DNA of 39,793 bases, from contig JBFGJY010000018.1 of assembly GCA_041576975.1 (NCBI GenBank), positions 1 through 39,793 on the forward strand. The letters are read 5' to 3'. The position numbers and the translations under genes are program-made. Below are positions 1 through 8,795 of the stretch, one piece after another. The stretch is from JBFGJY01 sp041576975. GTDB lineage: Bacteria > Pseudomonadota > Gammaproteobacteria > UBA4575. Numbering within the stretch: the first letter of the stretch is position 1; every line of letters begins with the position of its first letter. A model generated the notes under the pieces. That model did not search any database. It had not been told where the DNA came from and was given only the letters and a program-made list of their open reading frames with translations.

Positions 1-830
1 AAATGTAGTGGTGCCAACTCAATTTGGTTTGTATCTATTGCCCATTTAATCCTTCCAAAGACGTCTTTGGGAGCTATATTTGCGTCAATAAATACCGGAT
101 CAAAGTAGAGCTCACCACTAAAAAACGTTGTTGAAAAATTATTATCCCAAATTCGATTCGTATGATTAGATTCAAAGGTAATTTTTGCCGTTACACCCTC
201 CCCAACAAATGTGCTTTCTTCATTTGTGAACGTGAGATCTGTGATTACTGCTTCACCATTAATAGCTTGAATAGTGGTGTTATTCCCAATAAGTGTCAAT
301 TCGCTTTTTATATTGCCAGCCAATGATAACTGAGGTAAATCTGGAAGGACTTTTTGTAATTTGGAAAGTGATAAGTTATTGCTATTTACGTTAGCCCTCC
401 ACTTTCCTTGTTGCATCTCAACATTAAATGATGCATATCCTTCTGCCAGTAGAATACTGTGTACTTGTAAGGATAGATTCCCATTCTTTTTTCTATTGAA
501 ATTTATAGGTGCTGAGTTTGCGCGCGCTAAAAAATCCTCAAATGATAAATTGCCTTTAGTGCATGAAATTTCTTGTTCAGACAAAGTACCTTCTTGGCAT
601 ACTAAAGCGATATTTTTTATATGTCTTTTGTTATCTGGTAATAACACAGACTTAATATGAATTTGATAACTTGATCTACTTTTCCATGTGTCAAATGTAA
701 CCGTAATTCCATCTAATACGACACCATATCCTTCGACTCTATCAATTGAAATTGATGATCGAATTTGTAATGTAGTCGCATGCAACCAAGTTGAAACAAT
801 CAGTAATAAGAATAATACATACCTAGGCAA
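1..830 (-). CDS. Secreted beta-rich protein, possibly AsmA/YdbH-like, N-terminal part (runs off the left edge)
   Basis: The minus strand is open from about 863 to base 1, so only the first ~275 residues are in the window and the C-terminus is missing. I take the TTG at 828-830 as start because it directly precedes a clean signal peptide (MPRYVLFLLLIVSTWLHA, then TTLQ). An upstream GTG at 861-863 that overlaps the moeB stop is the alternative. After the signal the protein alternates short hydrophobic and polar strands and contains the segment LSLAGNIKSELTLIG near residue 170. This style is seen in AsmA/TamB/YdbH-like periplasmic lipid-transport proteins. There is no catalytic motif. It lies 22 bases downstream of moeB and may be co-transcribed. 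The reading frame is firm; the family is a guess. Confidence 0.6.
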   Translation of the reverse strand, partial: MPRYVLFLLLIVSTWLHATTLQIRSSISIDRVEGYGVVLDGITVTFDTWKSRSSYQIHIKSVLLPDNKRHIKNIALVCQEGTLSEQEISCTKGNLSFEDFLARANSAPINFNRKKNGNLSLQVHSILLAEGYASFNVEMQQGKWRANVNSNNLSLSKLQKVLPDLPQLSLAGNIKSELTLIGNNTTIQAINGEAVITDLTFTNEESTFVGEGVTAKITFESNHTNRIWDNNFSTTFFSGELYFDPVFIDANIAPKDVFGRIKWAIDTNQIELAPLH

Positions 831-852
831 TAAAAGAACTAGGCATGAAAGT

Positions 853-1620
853 TTATATTGCACATACTGCACATTTAGGGTCTTTATTTATTTTTACTGT
901 ATGCCATTCCATATTTAATGCATCTATGAGCAATAATTTATTAGCTAGCGTTTCTCCAAAATTTACTAATAACTTAATAACTTCTGTTGCCTGAATACAG
1001 CCAACAAGCCCAGCTACAGATCCAAGAATGCCAGTTTGCGAGCAACGTTCTTCCAGCTCTTTTTGATTGGGATAAAGACATTGATAACAGGCGCTAGCAT
1101 TTTGCATAGTGAATACCATAACTTGCCCCTCTAACCGAATAGCTGCACCGACTACCAAAGGTGTTTGTTCTTTTACACAGGCTGCATTAATAGCAAATCT
1201 AGACGTGAAATTATCAGTTGCATCGACAACTACATCGGCATTTCTAATTTCTTTTTCAAACTCTAACCCAGTTAAAATCGAATTAACAGTGCGCACCTTT
1301 GTTTGTGAATTTAAATCAGCAAGCGTTTGCTTAGCCGAAGCAACCTTATCTTGACCAATACTATCACTGCGATGGATAATTTGTCGTTGCAGATTTGAGA
1401 GATCAACCTGATCAGGATCAACTATAGTAATTTCTCCTACACCACTTGTTGTAAGATACATCGCAATTGGCGAACCTAAACCACCCGCACCAAATAGTAA
1501 TACATGTGAAGCGAGAAGTTTCTGCTGGCCTACAATTTCAATTTGTGGCAGCATGATTTGACGACTATAACGCAGTAGCTCGTCATCACTTAGATTAAAT
1601 TTTTTAGCCAGTTTATTCAC
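853..1620 (-). CDS. moeB: HesA/MoeB/ThiF-family adenylyltransferase (MoeB-like)
   Basis: This is an E1-like enzyme that adenylates the C-terminal glycine of a small ubiquitin-like sulfur carrier: MoaD for molybdopterin, or ThiS for thiazole. At 255 residues it has the usual MoeB/ThiF length. The nucleotide-binding GAGGLGSP lies at residues 44-51, followed by the DPDQVDLSNLQRQ segment and VVDATDNF near 131. Two zinc-binding pairs are present (C178/C181 and C250/C253). It follows the DUF1244 gene by 28 bases on the same strand, and mobA and mobB start on the other strand about 570 bases away, which favours the molybdenum-cofactor role. MoeB and ThiF cannot be separated safely by eye. No rhodanese domain is attached. 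Confidence 0.88.
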   Translation of the reverse strand: MNKLAKKFNLSDDELLRYSRQIMLPQIEIVGQQKLLASHVLLFGAGGLGSPIAMYLTTSGVGEITIVDPDQVDLSNLQRQIIHRSDSIGQDKVASAKQTLADLNSQTKVRTVNSILTGLEFEKEIRNADVVVDATDNFTSRFAINAACVKEQTPLVVGAAIRLEGQVMVFTMQNASACYQCLYPNQKELEERCSQTGILGSVAGLVGCIQATEVIKLLVNFGETLANKLLLIDALNMEWHTVKINKDPKCAVCAI

Positions 1621-1648
1621 TTACAAATACTAAAGCACATACTCGAAT

Positions 1649-1966
1649 TCATTGGTTGTTACGTCTTTTTTCGCCTTCTGCAAATTCTTTTTTCTGCTCA
1701 TCGGTAGCTTCTTTTTGGTATTTTGCCTTCCACTCTGCATATGGCATGCCATATACAATCTCTCTTGCTTGCTCATACTCAACTGAAATTCCTTTTTCTT
1801 TTGCGGCTGCGACATACCATTTAGACAAGCAATTTCGACAAAAATCCGCTAGATTCATCAAATCGATGTTTTGTACTTCGGTTTTATTTCGTAAATGATC
1901 GACTAGCCTTTTATATACAGCTGCTTCGATTTCTAATCGATCTTGATCTCTTATCTGATCACTCAT
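1649..1966 (-). CDS. DUF1244 family protein
   Basis: This small soluble protein of 105 residues matches the DUF1244 family over almost its whole length. The signature is NIDLMNLADFCRNCLSKWY followed by EAREIVYGMPYAEWKAKYQ, with two cysteines spaced as CRNC. The family is conserved in proteobacteria and has no established function. The CxxC pair could bind metal or be redox active, but that is inference. The gene heads a minus-strand group with moeB 28 bases downstream. The start ATG at 1966 agrees with the usual family length. Confidence 0.9.
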   Translation of the reverse strand: MSDQIRDQDRLEIEAAVYKRLVDHLRNKTEVQNIDLMNLADFCRNCLSKWYVAAAKEKGISVEYEQAREIVYGMPYAEWKAKYQKEATDEQKKEFAEGEKRRNNQ

Positions 1967-2192
1967 TTTGTAATCCTCAATTTTATTTACATGGCAAACA
2001 AATAGATCATCCTGATTTATTGGTTGATGGCCAGATCAGTGCACGCTTACCTTGTCTCATACGGACTTGAGCCACGTTGGTGCATCCTTGTACCAATATA
2101 CTCCCAATATAAATATTAGTCGGGTTGATAACTATATAAGTTATTATATTTATATTTTCTGGTATGTTTCAGAGTATTCATAGATTTATCAG

Positions 2193-2795
2193 GTGGCTAG
2201 CATTAAATACGAAAACGTTACAGGTATCATCCTTGCTGGCGGTAAAGCAAGGCGAATGGGTGGCCATGATAAAGGCTTGATTGAAATCAATGGTCAAGCG
2301 ATGATCACCTATGTCATCAAAATCTTAGAACCTCAAGTAGCCAAGGTTTTGATTAATGCCAACCGCAATAAAAAAAAGTATGAGAAATTTGGCTACCCAG
2401 TATTTTCAGATCACCTAGCTGACTTTCAAGGACCGCTGGCAGGTTTTTCTGCGGCAATGGAAATAGTCACAACCGACTATATTTGCACCTGTCCATGTGA
2501 TGGGCCATTGATACCCGATGACCTTGTAGCTCGATTGTACGCTGGAATTAGGAATCAAGCTGCTGAAATATGCGTCGCACACGATGGCAATCGCATACAA
2601 CCTGTATATGCATTAATCAACTGTAACTTGAATACAAGCTTAAAAAAGTATTTAGCGAATGGAGGACGTAAAATTGATGACTGGTATGCTCAACACAAAT
2701 TAGCACAAGTTGATTTCAGCGATAATAAAGACAGCTTTGTGAATGTAAATACACCTGAAGATCATAGTGCTTTATCTAAGCTGTTTTTGCATTAA
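2193..2795 (+). CDS. mobA: Molybdenum cofactor guanylyltransferase MobA
   Basis: MobA transfers GMP from GTP to Mo-molybdopterin to make the MGD cofactor used by DMSO-reductase-family enzymes. Its 200 residues match the family. The N-terminal nucleotide-binding loop LAGGKARRMGGHDK spans residues 14-27, DFQGPLAGF lies near 77-85, and the metal-binding aspartate of the CPCDGPL motif is D103. The start is a GTG at 2193 with no convincing Shine-Dalgarno sequence; the next in-frame methionine would cut into the nucleotide-binding loop, so GTG is preferred. mobB follows after six bases, so the two are surely co-transcribed. An MGD-dependent oxidoreductase is implied elsewhere in the genome. Confidence 0.93.
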   Translation: MASIKYENVTGIILAGGKARRMGGHDKGLIEINGQAMITYVIKILEPQVAKVLINANRNKKKYEKFGYPVFSDHLADFQGPLAGFSAAMEIVTTDYICTCPCDGPLIPDDLVARLYAGIRNQAAEICVAHDGNRIQPVYALINCNLNTSLKKYLANGGRKIDDWYAQHKLAQVDFSDNKDSFVNVNTPEDHSALSKLFLH

Positions 2796-2801
2796 GTAAA
2801 A

Positions 2802-3338
2802 ATGAAAACGATTGAGTTCGTAAAGCCTATTATAGGTTTATGCGCATACAGTGGCTCTGGAAAAACGACGCTACTTGAAAAACTTATTCCAATTTTTAGT
2901 TCACATCATATTAATGTAGCGGTTATTAAGCACGCACATCACACATTTGAAATAGATCGTCCTGAAAAGGATAGTTATAAAATCAGAAAGGCCGGTGCAC
3001 AGCAGATCTTGATTTCATCACAAAAGCGATGGGCTTTTATTCATGAAAATACTACTGATAATTCAGAACTGTCACTTCAAGATGCGCTGAAGCATATTAC
3101 TGTTGAAAATATCGATTTTGTACTTGTTGAAGGATTCAAAACTGCCCCTATCTACAAGATTGAAATTCATCGACCTGCCTTAGACAAACCGCTTATCTCA
3201 GCCGATGACGAACATGTCATTGCGATAGCCACAGATGAGCCTAGTAAAGTAAAAACCACGCTACCGTTATTAGACCTCAATGACCCTGAGCAAATTGCTC
3301 AATTCATGGAGCAATTTATTGCCAAACAGTGTGCTTAA
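2802..3338 (+). CDS. mobB: Molybdopterin-guanine dinucleotide biosynthesis protein MobB
   Basis: MobB is a P-loop GTP-binding protein that assists MobA in MGD synthesis. The 178-residue product has the Walker A motif GLCAYSGSGKTT at residues 12-23 and the conserved VIKHAHHTFEID segment near 42-53. It also has a Walker-B-like FVLVEGFK near 107 and the family ending with PIYKIEIHRP. Length and motif order are typical. It starts six bases after the mobA stop. MobB helps but is not essential in Escherichia coli. Confidence 0.93.
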   Translation: MKTIEFVKPIIGLCAYSGSGKTTLLEKLIPIFSSHHINVAVIKHAHHTFEIDRPEKDSYKIRKAGAQQILISSQKRWAFIHENTTDNSELSLQDALKHITVENIDFVLVEGFKTAPIYKIEIHRPALDKPLISADDEHVIAIATDEPSKVKTTLPLLDLNDPEQIAQFMEQFIAKQCA

Positions 3339-3375
3339 ACGTCAAAATTTGTTTCACAACTGCAGAATATAAAAA

Positions 3376-3384
3376 TGGTATAAT
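3376..3384 (+). promoter_or_regulatory. Possible extended -10 promoter element upstream of gltA
   Basis: The 260-base gap between mobB and gltA contains TGGTATAAT (TATAAT at 3379-3384), which fits the extended -10 form TGnTATAAT. No good -35 box lies at 16-18 bases. It would give a leader of about 205 bases before the citrate synthase ATG. No other promoter in the gap looks better, but the match could be chance in AT-rich DNA. Confidence 0.3.
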
Positions 3385-3598
3385 TTTTTATAAAATAAAA
3401 AAGTTGGCATTGGCTGAGACAGCCATTAATCATAATAAAATTAAATAATAACAATAAGATACTTAATATACATAATCTGACTTATTACAATTAAGCATGA
3501 TAATTTTTCCCATAATTAGTGGGAAAGTGTACCTTTCGGCTATCCGATAAATAAAATTTTAAATGAATAGTTTTTATACACATCCGGGAGAATCTTAA

Positions 3599-4906
3599 AT
3601 GGCAGATCGAACCGTCACAGTGATTGATAACGCAACAGGGAAAAAGGTCGACCTACCCGTGCTTGATGGCACTAATGGGCCTAGTGTCATCGATATAGGG
3701 AAGTTATACAAAGAACTTGGTTACTTCACATTTGATCCAGGATTTGTATCTACTGGAAGCTGTGCCAGTAAAATTACATTTATCGATGGGGATCTCGGCC
3801 AATTACGCTATCGAGGTTATCCAATTGATCAGCTTGCAGAAAAGAGCACGTATTTAGAAGTTTGCTATCTTCTTTTATACGGCGAGCTACCTACCAAACA
3901 AGAATATGATGCATTTGATTCTAGGCAGAGAATGCATACTTTACTTGATGAAAAAATGCGCCGTTTCTATCTAGGGTTTCATAATGATTCACACCCAATG
4001 GCAATGATGGTAGCTACGGTTGGTGCATTATCCGCTTTTTATCATGAGCAAATTGATGTGCATGATGCAGAATCTCGTGATATTGCAGCCAAACGCCTAA
4101 TTTCCAAAGTTCCTACGATGGCGGCCTGGGTGTACAAATATACAGTTGGCCAGCCTTTTATCTACCCAGATAATAATTTAGATTACGTAACTAATTTCTT
4201 GCACATGATGTTTGGCCTACCCACCATGGACTACACACCTAGCCCAACTTTCGTTCGCGCGATGGACATAATTTTAATTTTACATGCCGATCACGAACAA
4301 AATGCTTCAACTTCTACTGTGAGACTCGCCGGTAGTTCTGATGCCAATCCCTATGCTGCACTTTCTGCGGGCATTAGCTCACTTTGGGGCCCGGCACACG
4401 GTGGTGCGAATGAGGCAGTCATCAATATGTTAGAGGATATCGTTCAATCCGATAAAGATATCAATTATTATGTTGATCGCGCAAAAGACAAAAATTCTAA
4501 CTTCCGCTTAATGGGGTTTGGCCATCGTGTATATAAAAACTATGATCCACGCGCGAAAATTATACGTGGAGTCTGTCATAAGCTACTTGATGAGCTAGGT
4601 AGCAATAACCCTAATCAGCCTTTATTTGATACTGCCATGGAACTTGAGCGAATAGCGTTAGAAGATGATTATTTTGTGCAACGCAAATTGTATCCAAATG
4701 TGGACTTTTATTCGGGCATCATTTTGCGTGCAATGGGTATTCCACTAAATATGTTTACCGTGATTTTTGCATTAGCAAGAACTGTCGGCTGGATTTCTCA
4801 TTGGAAGGAGCACATGAGCGATCCAAATGCAAGAATTGGTCGCCCTCGTCAACTTTATACTGGCGCAGATGAACGCGACTATGTAGAAATCGATAAACGC
4901 GGTTAA
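3599..4906 (+). CDS. gltA: Type II citrate synthase
   Basis: Citrate synthase condenses oxaloacetate with acetyl-CoA to citrate at the entry of the TCA cycle. The 435-residue protein begins with the beta-rich N-terminal domain typical of hexameric, NADH-sensitive type II enzymes. Active-site residues are in place: H267 in WGPAHGGA, H309 in GFGHRVYK and D369 in NVDFYSG, with the H229 region LHADHEQNAS also conserved. A Shine-Dalgarno CGGGAGA lies about eight bases before the ATG. The last codons run head-on into the oppositely oriented MetX-like gene: the palindromic TTAA at 4903-4906 supplies the TAA stop of both genes. Confidence 0.97.
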   Translation: MADRTVTVIDNATGKKVDLPVLDGTNGPSVIDIGKLYKELGYFTFDPGFVSTGSCASKITFIDGDLGQLRYRGYPIDQLAEKSTYLEVCYLLLYGELPTKQEYDAFDSRQRMHTLLDEKMRRFYLGFHNDSHPMAMMVATVGALSAFYHEQIDVHDAESRDIAAKRLISKVPTMAAWVYKYTVGQPFIYPDNNLDYVTNFLHMMFGLPTMDYTPSPTFVRAMDIILILHADHEQNASTSTVRLAGSSDANPYAALSAGISSLWGPAHGGANEAVINMLEDIVQSDKDINYYVDRAKDKNSNFRLMGFGHRVYKNYDPRAKIIRGVCHKLLDELGSNNPNQPLFDTAMELERIALEDDYFVQRKLYPNVDFYSGIILRAMGIPLNMFTVIFALARTVGWISHWKEHMSDPNARIGRPRQLYTGADERDYVEIDKRG

Positions 4907-6060
4907 TCGATATCTGAAAAGAATCTGCGCATGATAGGCGCAAAGTGTTCTTCGTCTATCAGGAAGGAATCATGCCCATTTATTGATTGTGGGCGCGCAA
5001 ATTCAACTGTGCGCCCTGCTTTCTCGATCCCATTGTAAATTTCTTCTTGTTGTTCAATAGGAAACAAGATATCTGTTTCGACACCGATTACTAATGTTTT
5101 TTTGGCATGGATTTTTGCTAGTCCTGCATTCACCGAACCACCATGTTCTGCAACATCGAATAAATCCATTGATCTAGATAAATACAGATAACTATTGGCA
5201 TCAAAAGTATTAACAAATTTATGTGCGTTATAATCAAGATAGGATTCAACTTCAAACTCTATACCAAATTTATCTTTACTTCGTCGTTTTGGATCAACGC
5301 GTGCACGACTAAAGCGTTGATTCCATTCTTCTCCTGCCCGGTATGACATTAAACCTAGTTTACGTGCTAGTACCATTCCATGCTTAGGTTCTTCATCTGG
5401 CTCATAACATCCACTTTTCCAATCTGGATCGCAGCGCACAATTTCACGTTGCAAAGATCGTAATGCAATCGCGAGCGGTAAAGCACGACATGCAGCTGAT
5501 ATCGTAACAAGATAATCCACTTCATCAGGATATTGCAACGCATAAGCTAATGATGACATTCCGCCCATAGATGCTCCCACCACCGCGCAAAGATGATCAA
5601 TACCAAGTTCTTGCATCGCATGATGCCCCGCTTTAGCGATATCTTCGATGGTGAGCTCAGGATAATCAGCACAATATTGCTTACCCGTTTTTGGATTGAT
5701 GGAAGTTGGACTTGTTGAGCCAAAACAACTTCCCAGTGAATTTACACAAACAACATAGAATCGATTAGTATCAATAGGCTTACCTGGACCAATCATATAT
5801 TCCCACCAACCTGGAGATGGATCTTCAGATGATGAGCATGCATGTGCGGAAGGTGAAAGACCGGTAAATACTAAGATTGCATTATCATGTGTTTCAGAGA
5901 GTGTTCCCCAAGACTCATAGGCAACCACAACTTTAGGCAAAGAGCCGCCCCGGCGCATAATAAAATCCGAAGTGCCATAATCACCCCGTAACTCTACAAA
6001 ACGAGTTGCTGGAGGGACTCGATTCGGTATTGGATGAATTTCTTTTGCTACCGTACTCAC
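4903..6060 (-). CDS. MetX-family O-acyltransferase; resembles serine O-succinyltransferase
   Basis: This alpha/beta-hydrolase acyltransferase has the catalytic triad S164 (GASMGG), D330 (VETDILFP) and H363 (NGHDSF). General annotation would be homoserine O-acetyltransferase MetX. However, the segments GLSPSAHA, PSPGWWEYMIGPGKPIDT, CVNSLGSCFGST, RSLQRE and DANSYLYLSRSMDLFD recall the branch from Xanthomonas and relatives that was shown to use succinyl-CoA and act on L-serine. The product would then be O-succinylserine for cysteine synthesis. I choose the GTG at 6060, which has GAGA seven bases upstream, over the TTG at 6072, which would give 389 residues. Its 3' end overlaps gltA by four bases. 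Family is certain; substrate and acyl donor are inferred. Confidence 0.88.
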   Translation of the reverse strand: MSTVAKEIHPIPNRVPPATRFVELRGDYGTSDFIMRRGGSLPKVVVAYESWGTLSETHDNAILVFTGLSPSAHACSSSEDPSPGWWEYMIGPGKPIDTNRFYVVCVNSLGSCFGSTSPTSINPKTGKQYCADYPELTIEDIAKAGHHAMQELGIDHLCAVVGASMGGMSSLAYALQYPDEVDYLVTISAACRALPLAIALRSLQREIVRCDPDWKSGCYEPDEEPKHGMVLARKLGLMSYRAGEEWNQRFSRARVDPKRRSKDKFGIEFEVESYLDYNAHKFVNTFDANSYLYLSRSMDLFDVAEHGGSVNAGLAKIHAKKTLVIGVETDILFPIEQQEEIYNGIEKAGRTVEFARPQSINGHDSFLIDEEHFAPIMRRFFSDID

Positions 6061-6194
6061 ATTAATTCTCAATTTTTAATCGATAACACATTTTAATTTC
6101 ATGTAATTACTCATATATTTACGGACGATAATGTACCGCTTTCTATATATCGATAAAACAACAAAAAATAGATTCTACTTACAAATATCTCCAG

Positions 6195-6692
6195 TTAGAT
6201 AGGCTTTTGAGGACGTAGGGTCTGTATTACTGATAAAATTAACAATCCAACAAATAATATTAAAGTTTGCTCTGGAATAGTTAGCCCTGCAAACGTCCAA
6301 CTTACATCTGCACATGAACCAGACCCGGTAAGGGTCTTTTTAATTACATCAAAAAATGGCAATGTTTCGAGCATAAAATATAAATCCGGCCCACATTCAG
6401 GCACTTGGTCTTTAGGAAGGTTTTGCAACCATATGTGTCTGGATGCGAGGCCGATACCAGTTATGCAAAGAATGATAGAAATTAAACCGTAGATTTTTGC
6501 AAATAATGATCCTGGGTTGTGCGTTAATGCAATTAGAAAAACCACTCCTAGCGTAACAAGAATTACTCTATCAAGAACACAAAGTGGACATGGTTCTAAA
6601 AATAGGGTTCTTTCAAGATAAAAAATAGCAAATACTAATGATGCAGCACAAACTACTAGTCCAAATAAATTTAGTGATCGATAGCTAAACAT
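6195..6692 (-). CDS. dsbB: Disulfide bond formation protein DsbB
   Basis: DsbB is the inner-membrane enzyme that reoxidises periplasmic DsbA and passes electrons to quinone. The 165-residue protein has four predicted membrane helices, the first-loop pair CPLC at C35/C38 near the quinone site, and the second periplasmic loop pair C100 (PECGPDL) and C127 (SGSCAD). These are the four essential cysteines in the expected arrangement. No dsbA lies next to it. It sits downstream of a lipoprotein-like gene on the same strand, with a 47-base gap. Confidence 0.94.
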   Translation of the reverse strand: MFSYRSLNLFGLVVCAASLVFAIFYLERTLFLEPCPLCVLDRVILVTLGVVFLIALTHNPGSLFAKIYGLISIILCITGIGLASRHIWLQNLPKDQVPECGPDLYFMLETLPFFDVIKKTLTGSGSCADVSWTFAGLTIPEQTLILFVGLLILSVIQTLRPQKPI

Positions 6693-6739
6693 TAAAGTAT
6701 TATTAATATCAAAGCATTAATCTGAATTAATCAGCATAT

Positions 6740-7204
6740 CTATTCTGTTTTTTGATGCGCAATTTCGGTATAACCTTCTGGTGGATCTTGTAATTGATAA
6801 CTCTCTGCGGTTTTAATTTCTTCAATCTTACCGCCACGTTGAATTTGATTGTATTCAAACCAATCTTTTTTCACAGAATAAACTTTATATAGTGTTTTTA
6901 AATCATTATCATAAACCTCATAGTATGCACCATTTTCATAGCCCCACCTGCCAGAGTCTGATATAATTTCATATTGTTTGTTGCCATCGTGAACAAGTAA
7001 ATAACTTACTTCAAATGTTCCGTCTTTGTGACGAATAATTTTCCAAAATTCATTCCAACCTTGATCCTCCTCATCTTGGAAGTCCCCTGAACCACGCCAA
7101 ACACCCACAAGAGCATCTCGAGCTTTTTGATCATCTTCTTTTAATTCGGGGTTATTCGTGCAACAGACAATGGCTAAAATTACAAAAGATAAGAAATATT
7201 TCAT
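6740..7204 (-). CDS. Hypothetical exported protein, possibly a lipoprotein
   Basis: I do not recognise this 154-residue protein. It starts with a hydrophobic signal (MKYFLSFVILAIVCC). The cysteine pair at 14-15 could be lipidated, but valine before the cysteine is unusual for a lipobox. The rest is hydrophilic and tryptophan-rich with alternating strands (VGVWRGSG, WKIIRHKDGTFEVSYLLV, GRWGYENGAYYEVYD). This resembles a small beta-barrel or lipocalin-like fold that measures up as a binding rather than catalytic domain. It precedes dsbB on the same strand and may share its transcript. Confidence 0.7.
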   Translation of the reverse strand: MKYFLSFVILAIVCCTNNPELKEDDQKARDALVGVWRGSGDFQDEEDQGWNEFWKIIRHKDGTFEVSYLLVHDGNKQYEIISDSGRWGYENGAYYEVYDNDLKTLYKVYSVKKDWFEYNQIQRGGKIEEIKTAESYQLQDPPEGYTEIAHQKTE

Positions 7205-7341
7205 ACATTTAATACATATTTAATTAATGACTACAAGTAATAAACATTTTCATAACATCTTTTCATATTAGTGACATAAATTTTAAAAAATTACACTCTA
7301 TTAGCCTAGATAAATTTTTTTTTATAAATAATTAATGAATA

Positions 7342-7890
7342 TTACTTTTGATAATTTTTAATCCTATATTTTAAATCATTTAATTTTTTATACCACTTTA
7401 TAATTACTTCTAGTGAATAGGCTGCATTAGCGGGACTAGGATTTGGTGTAATAAATAGAATTGAATTTTTGATTTTAATTTCTTGCTTCCCCCAATCGAT
7501 TTTAGTTCCCATCTGTTCAGTGAATTTTAAATAATTCTTTGCAGCAACCTTACCATGAAACCAACAAATTTTTGGCTGGTATCTTTCGATCTTTATTTTT
7601 AATTTTGGAGCATATTCCTTGTAATCAGTAGCTCTTAAATACTTACTCATTGAAGAATGTCGTTTTACAACATCAGTAAAACCAATTTTGTATTGTTTAA
7701 AAATTTTTACTTGCGCATCTTTCGACGGAATTACATCTTCTGGAATTAAGCCGCTCGCATTAAACGCATTCCAAAAACGATTTCTAGGATTGGCAAAATA
7801 AAAACCTTTTTCAACCGATGTAGTGGATGGATTAAGACCAATAGACAAAATATCCAGACCATGATCGATATAGTCTGGGAGAGTTTTCAT
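7342..7890 (-). CDS. Mug-like mismatch-specific uracil/thymine-DNA glycosylase
   Basis: This is a uracil-DNA glycosylase superfamily member of the Mug/TDG family, which excises U or T opposite G and alkylated cytosines. It has 182 residues. Motif 1, GLNPSTTS, spans residues 18-25 with the catalytic-position N20, followed by GFYFANPRNRFWNAF as in Escherichia coli Mug. IDWGKQEIKI lies near 131, and motif 2, NPSPANAAYS, begins at N150. Length is close to Mug (168). The gene is notably AT-rich and lysine-rich compared with its neighbours, which may reflect drift or acquisition. It stands 39 bases downstream of the TPR gene. I am confident of the superfamily and fairly confident of the Mug subgroup. 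Confidence 0.85.
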   Translation of the reverse strand: MKTLPDYIDHGLDILSIGLNPSTTSVEKGFYFANPRNRFWNAFNASGLIPEDVIPSKDAQVKIFKQYKIGFTDVVKRHSSMSKYLRATDYKEYAPKLKIKIERYQPKICWFHGKVAAKNYLKFTEQMGTKIDWGKQEIKIKNSILFITPNPSPANAAYSLEVIIKWYKKLNDLKYRIKNYQK

Positions 7891-7929
7891 ATATAGTTTC
7901 AGTGGCTGCTTAACTAAGAATTATAGATG

Positions 7930-8508
7930 CTACAATTTATATGGTTGTTGTTTTTCATCTTCCTTAGGCAATTTCAAAACTCTCTGATCTTTCGGTTTTG
8001 CCATCTCTGCCTGTAAATATTGCATCCTAGCCAATATCGTTGGTGGCTTTTCAACTTGATTTCTAAAAAATCGTGTAAGCCATTTTGGGCCATCCGCAAG
8101 CTTTGGATTAAGTTGTAATGCTTTTTGATAATCTGCTATGGCGGCTTGGTAATTACCAATACGGTCATGCAAAATCCCTCGGTTTGCATAACTTGCTGCA
8201 AAGTCAGGTTCTAATTCAATCACTTCATTAAACATAGCAAGCGCCTCATCCTCACGCCTCAACTGCATTAATGATCTAGCTATACCTCTTTTTGCATCTA
8301 GTTGATATATATTTTCTACCACAGAATTACGATATGAACGTAACGCATCTTCATAGAAGCCGTCTTCAAAATATTTATTAGCAGCAAAATAGTCGTTATC
8401 ATCTGCTGTTTTATCTCGTAATGAACTATCATAAATAGACCAAGAAATCCAAGCAATTGTTAGCACCAGTGCAATTCTTGCGAAGAAATTGTATTGATTA
8501 GTTTCCAT
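7930..8508 (-). CDS. Membrane-anchored TPR protein
   Basis: This 192-residue protein has one N-terminal membrane helix (residues ~8-24) and then about three tetratricopeptide repeats from ~40 to ~140. The clearest repeats are ALAMFNEVIELEPDFAASYA and YQAAIADYQKALQLNPKLAD. The C-terminal tail is charged. TPR repeats mediate protein-protein contacts, here probably on the periplasmic side. Its ATG overlaps the stop of the upstream 76-residue membrane protein in a TAATG arrangement, so the two are translationally coupled and may form one complex. Specific function is not known. Confidence 0.82.
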   Translation of the reverse strand: METNQYNFFARIALVLTIAWISWSIYDSSLRDKTADDNDYFAANKYFEDGFYEDALRSYRNSVVENIYQLDAKRGIARSLMQLRREDEALAMFNEVIELEPDFAASYANRGILHDRIGNYQAAIADYQKALQLNPKLADGPKWLTRFFRNQVEKPPTILARMQYLQAEMAKPKDQRVLKLPKEDEKQQPYKL

Positions 8509-8738
8509 TAGGGACGCACCCCAATACTGATGTTAAATAAAAAAGAAAATACTAAAACTACAGGAACTGAGATCACTCTTGCACGTTTTAACTGATATTC
8601 TAGTTCTACGCGTGAAAGTTCAGAAATTGATTTTTTCTGTAAGCGCCCAACACTCAATACCCAGATTAATTTACTTACTGGATAAAATAATAGTGCAGCT
8701 AATACAAATAGTGAGATGAGAAAATAACTATTCACCAA
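8508..8738 (-). CDS. Small two-helix membrane protein, function unknown
   Basis: The 76-residue product has two hydrophobic segments (residues ~5-29 and ~55-72) joined by a charged stretch, LQKKSISELSRVELEYQLKRAR. I recognise no family. The stop TAA shares one base with the ATG of the TPR gene downstream, which argues that the small protein is real and is made together with it. Both follow the sodium symporter gene after a 57-base gap on the same strand, so the three could be one transcript. Confidence 0.65.
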   Translation of the reverse strand: MVNSYFLISLFVLAALLFYPVSKLIWVLSVGRLQKKSISELSRVELEYQLKRARVISVPVVLVFSFLFNISIGVRP

Positions 8739-8795
8739 CTTTCAGATATATCCAATTTCTTGAACAATTTTTTAAATAATATCAAAAAAGCACTA

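Noticed and set aside
361..918. Two plus-strand open frames near the left edge
   Set aside because: The minus strand carries a continuous signal-peptide-containing frame through the whole stretch, which explains the sequence better.
1967..2192. Promoter pair between DUF1244 and mobA (TTGATA near 2125 with TATATT-like boxes)
   Set aside because: Spacings of 14 or 20 bases do not fit a sigma-70 promoter, and the AT-rich sequence gives many such partial matches.
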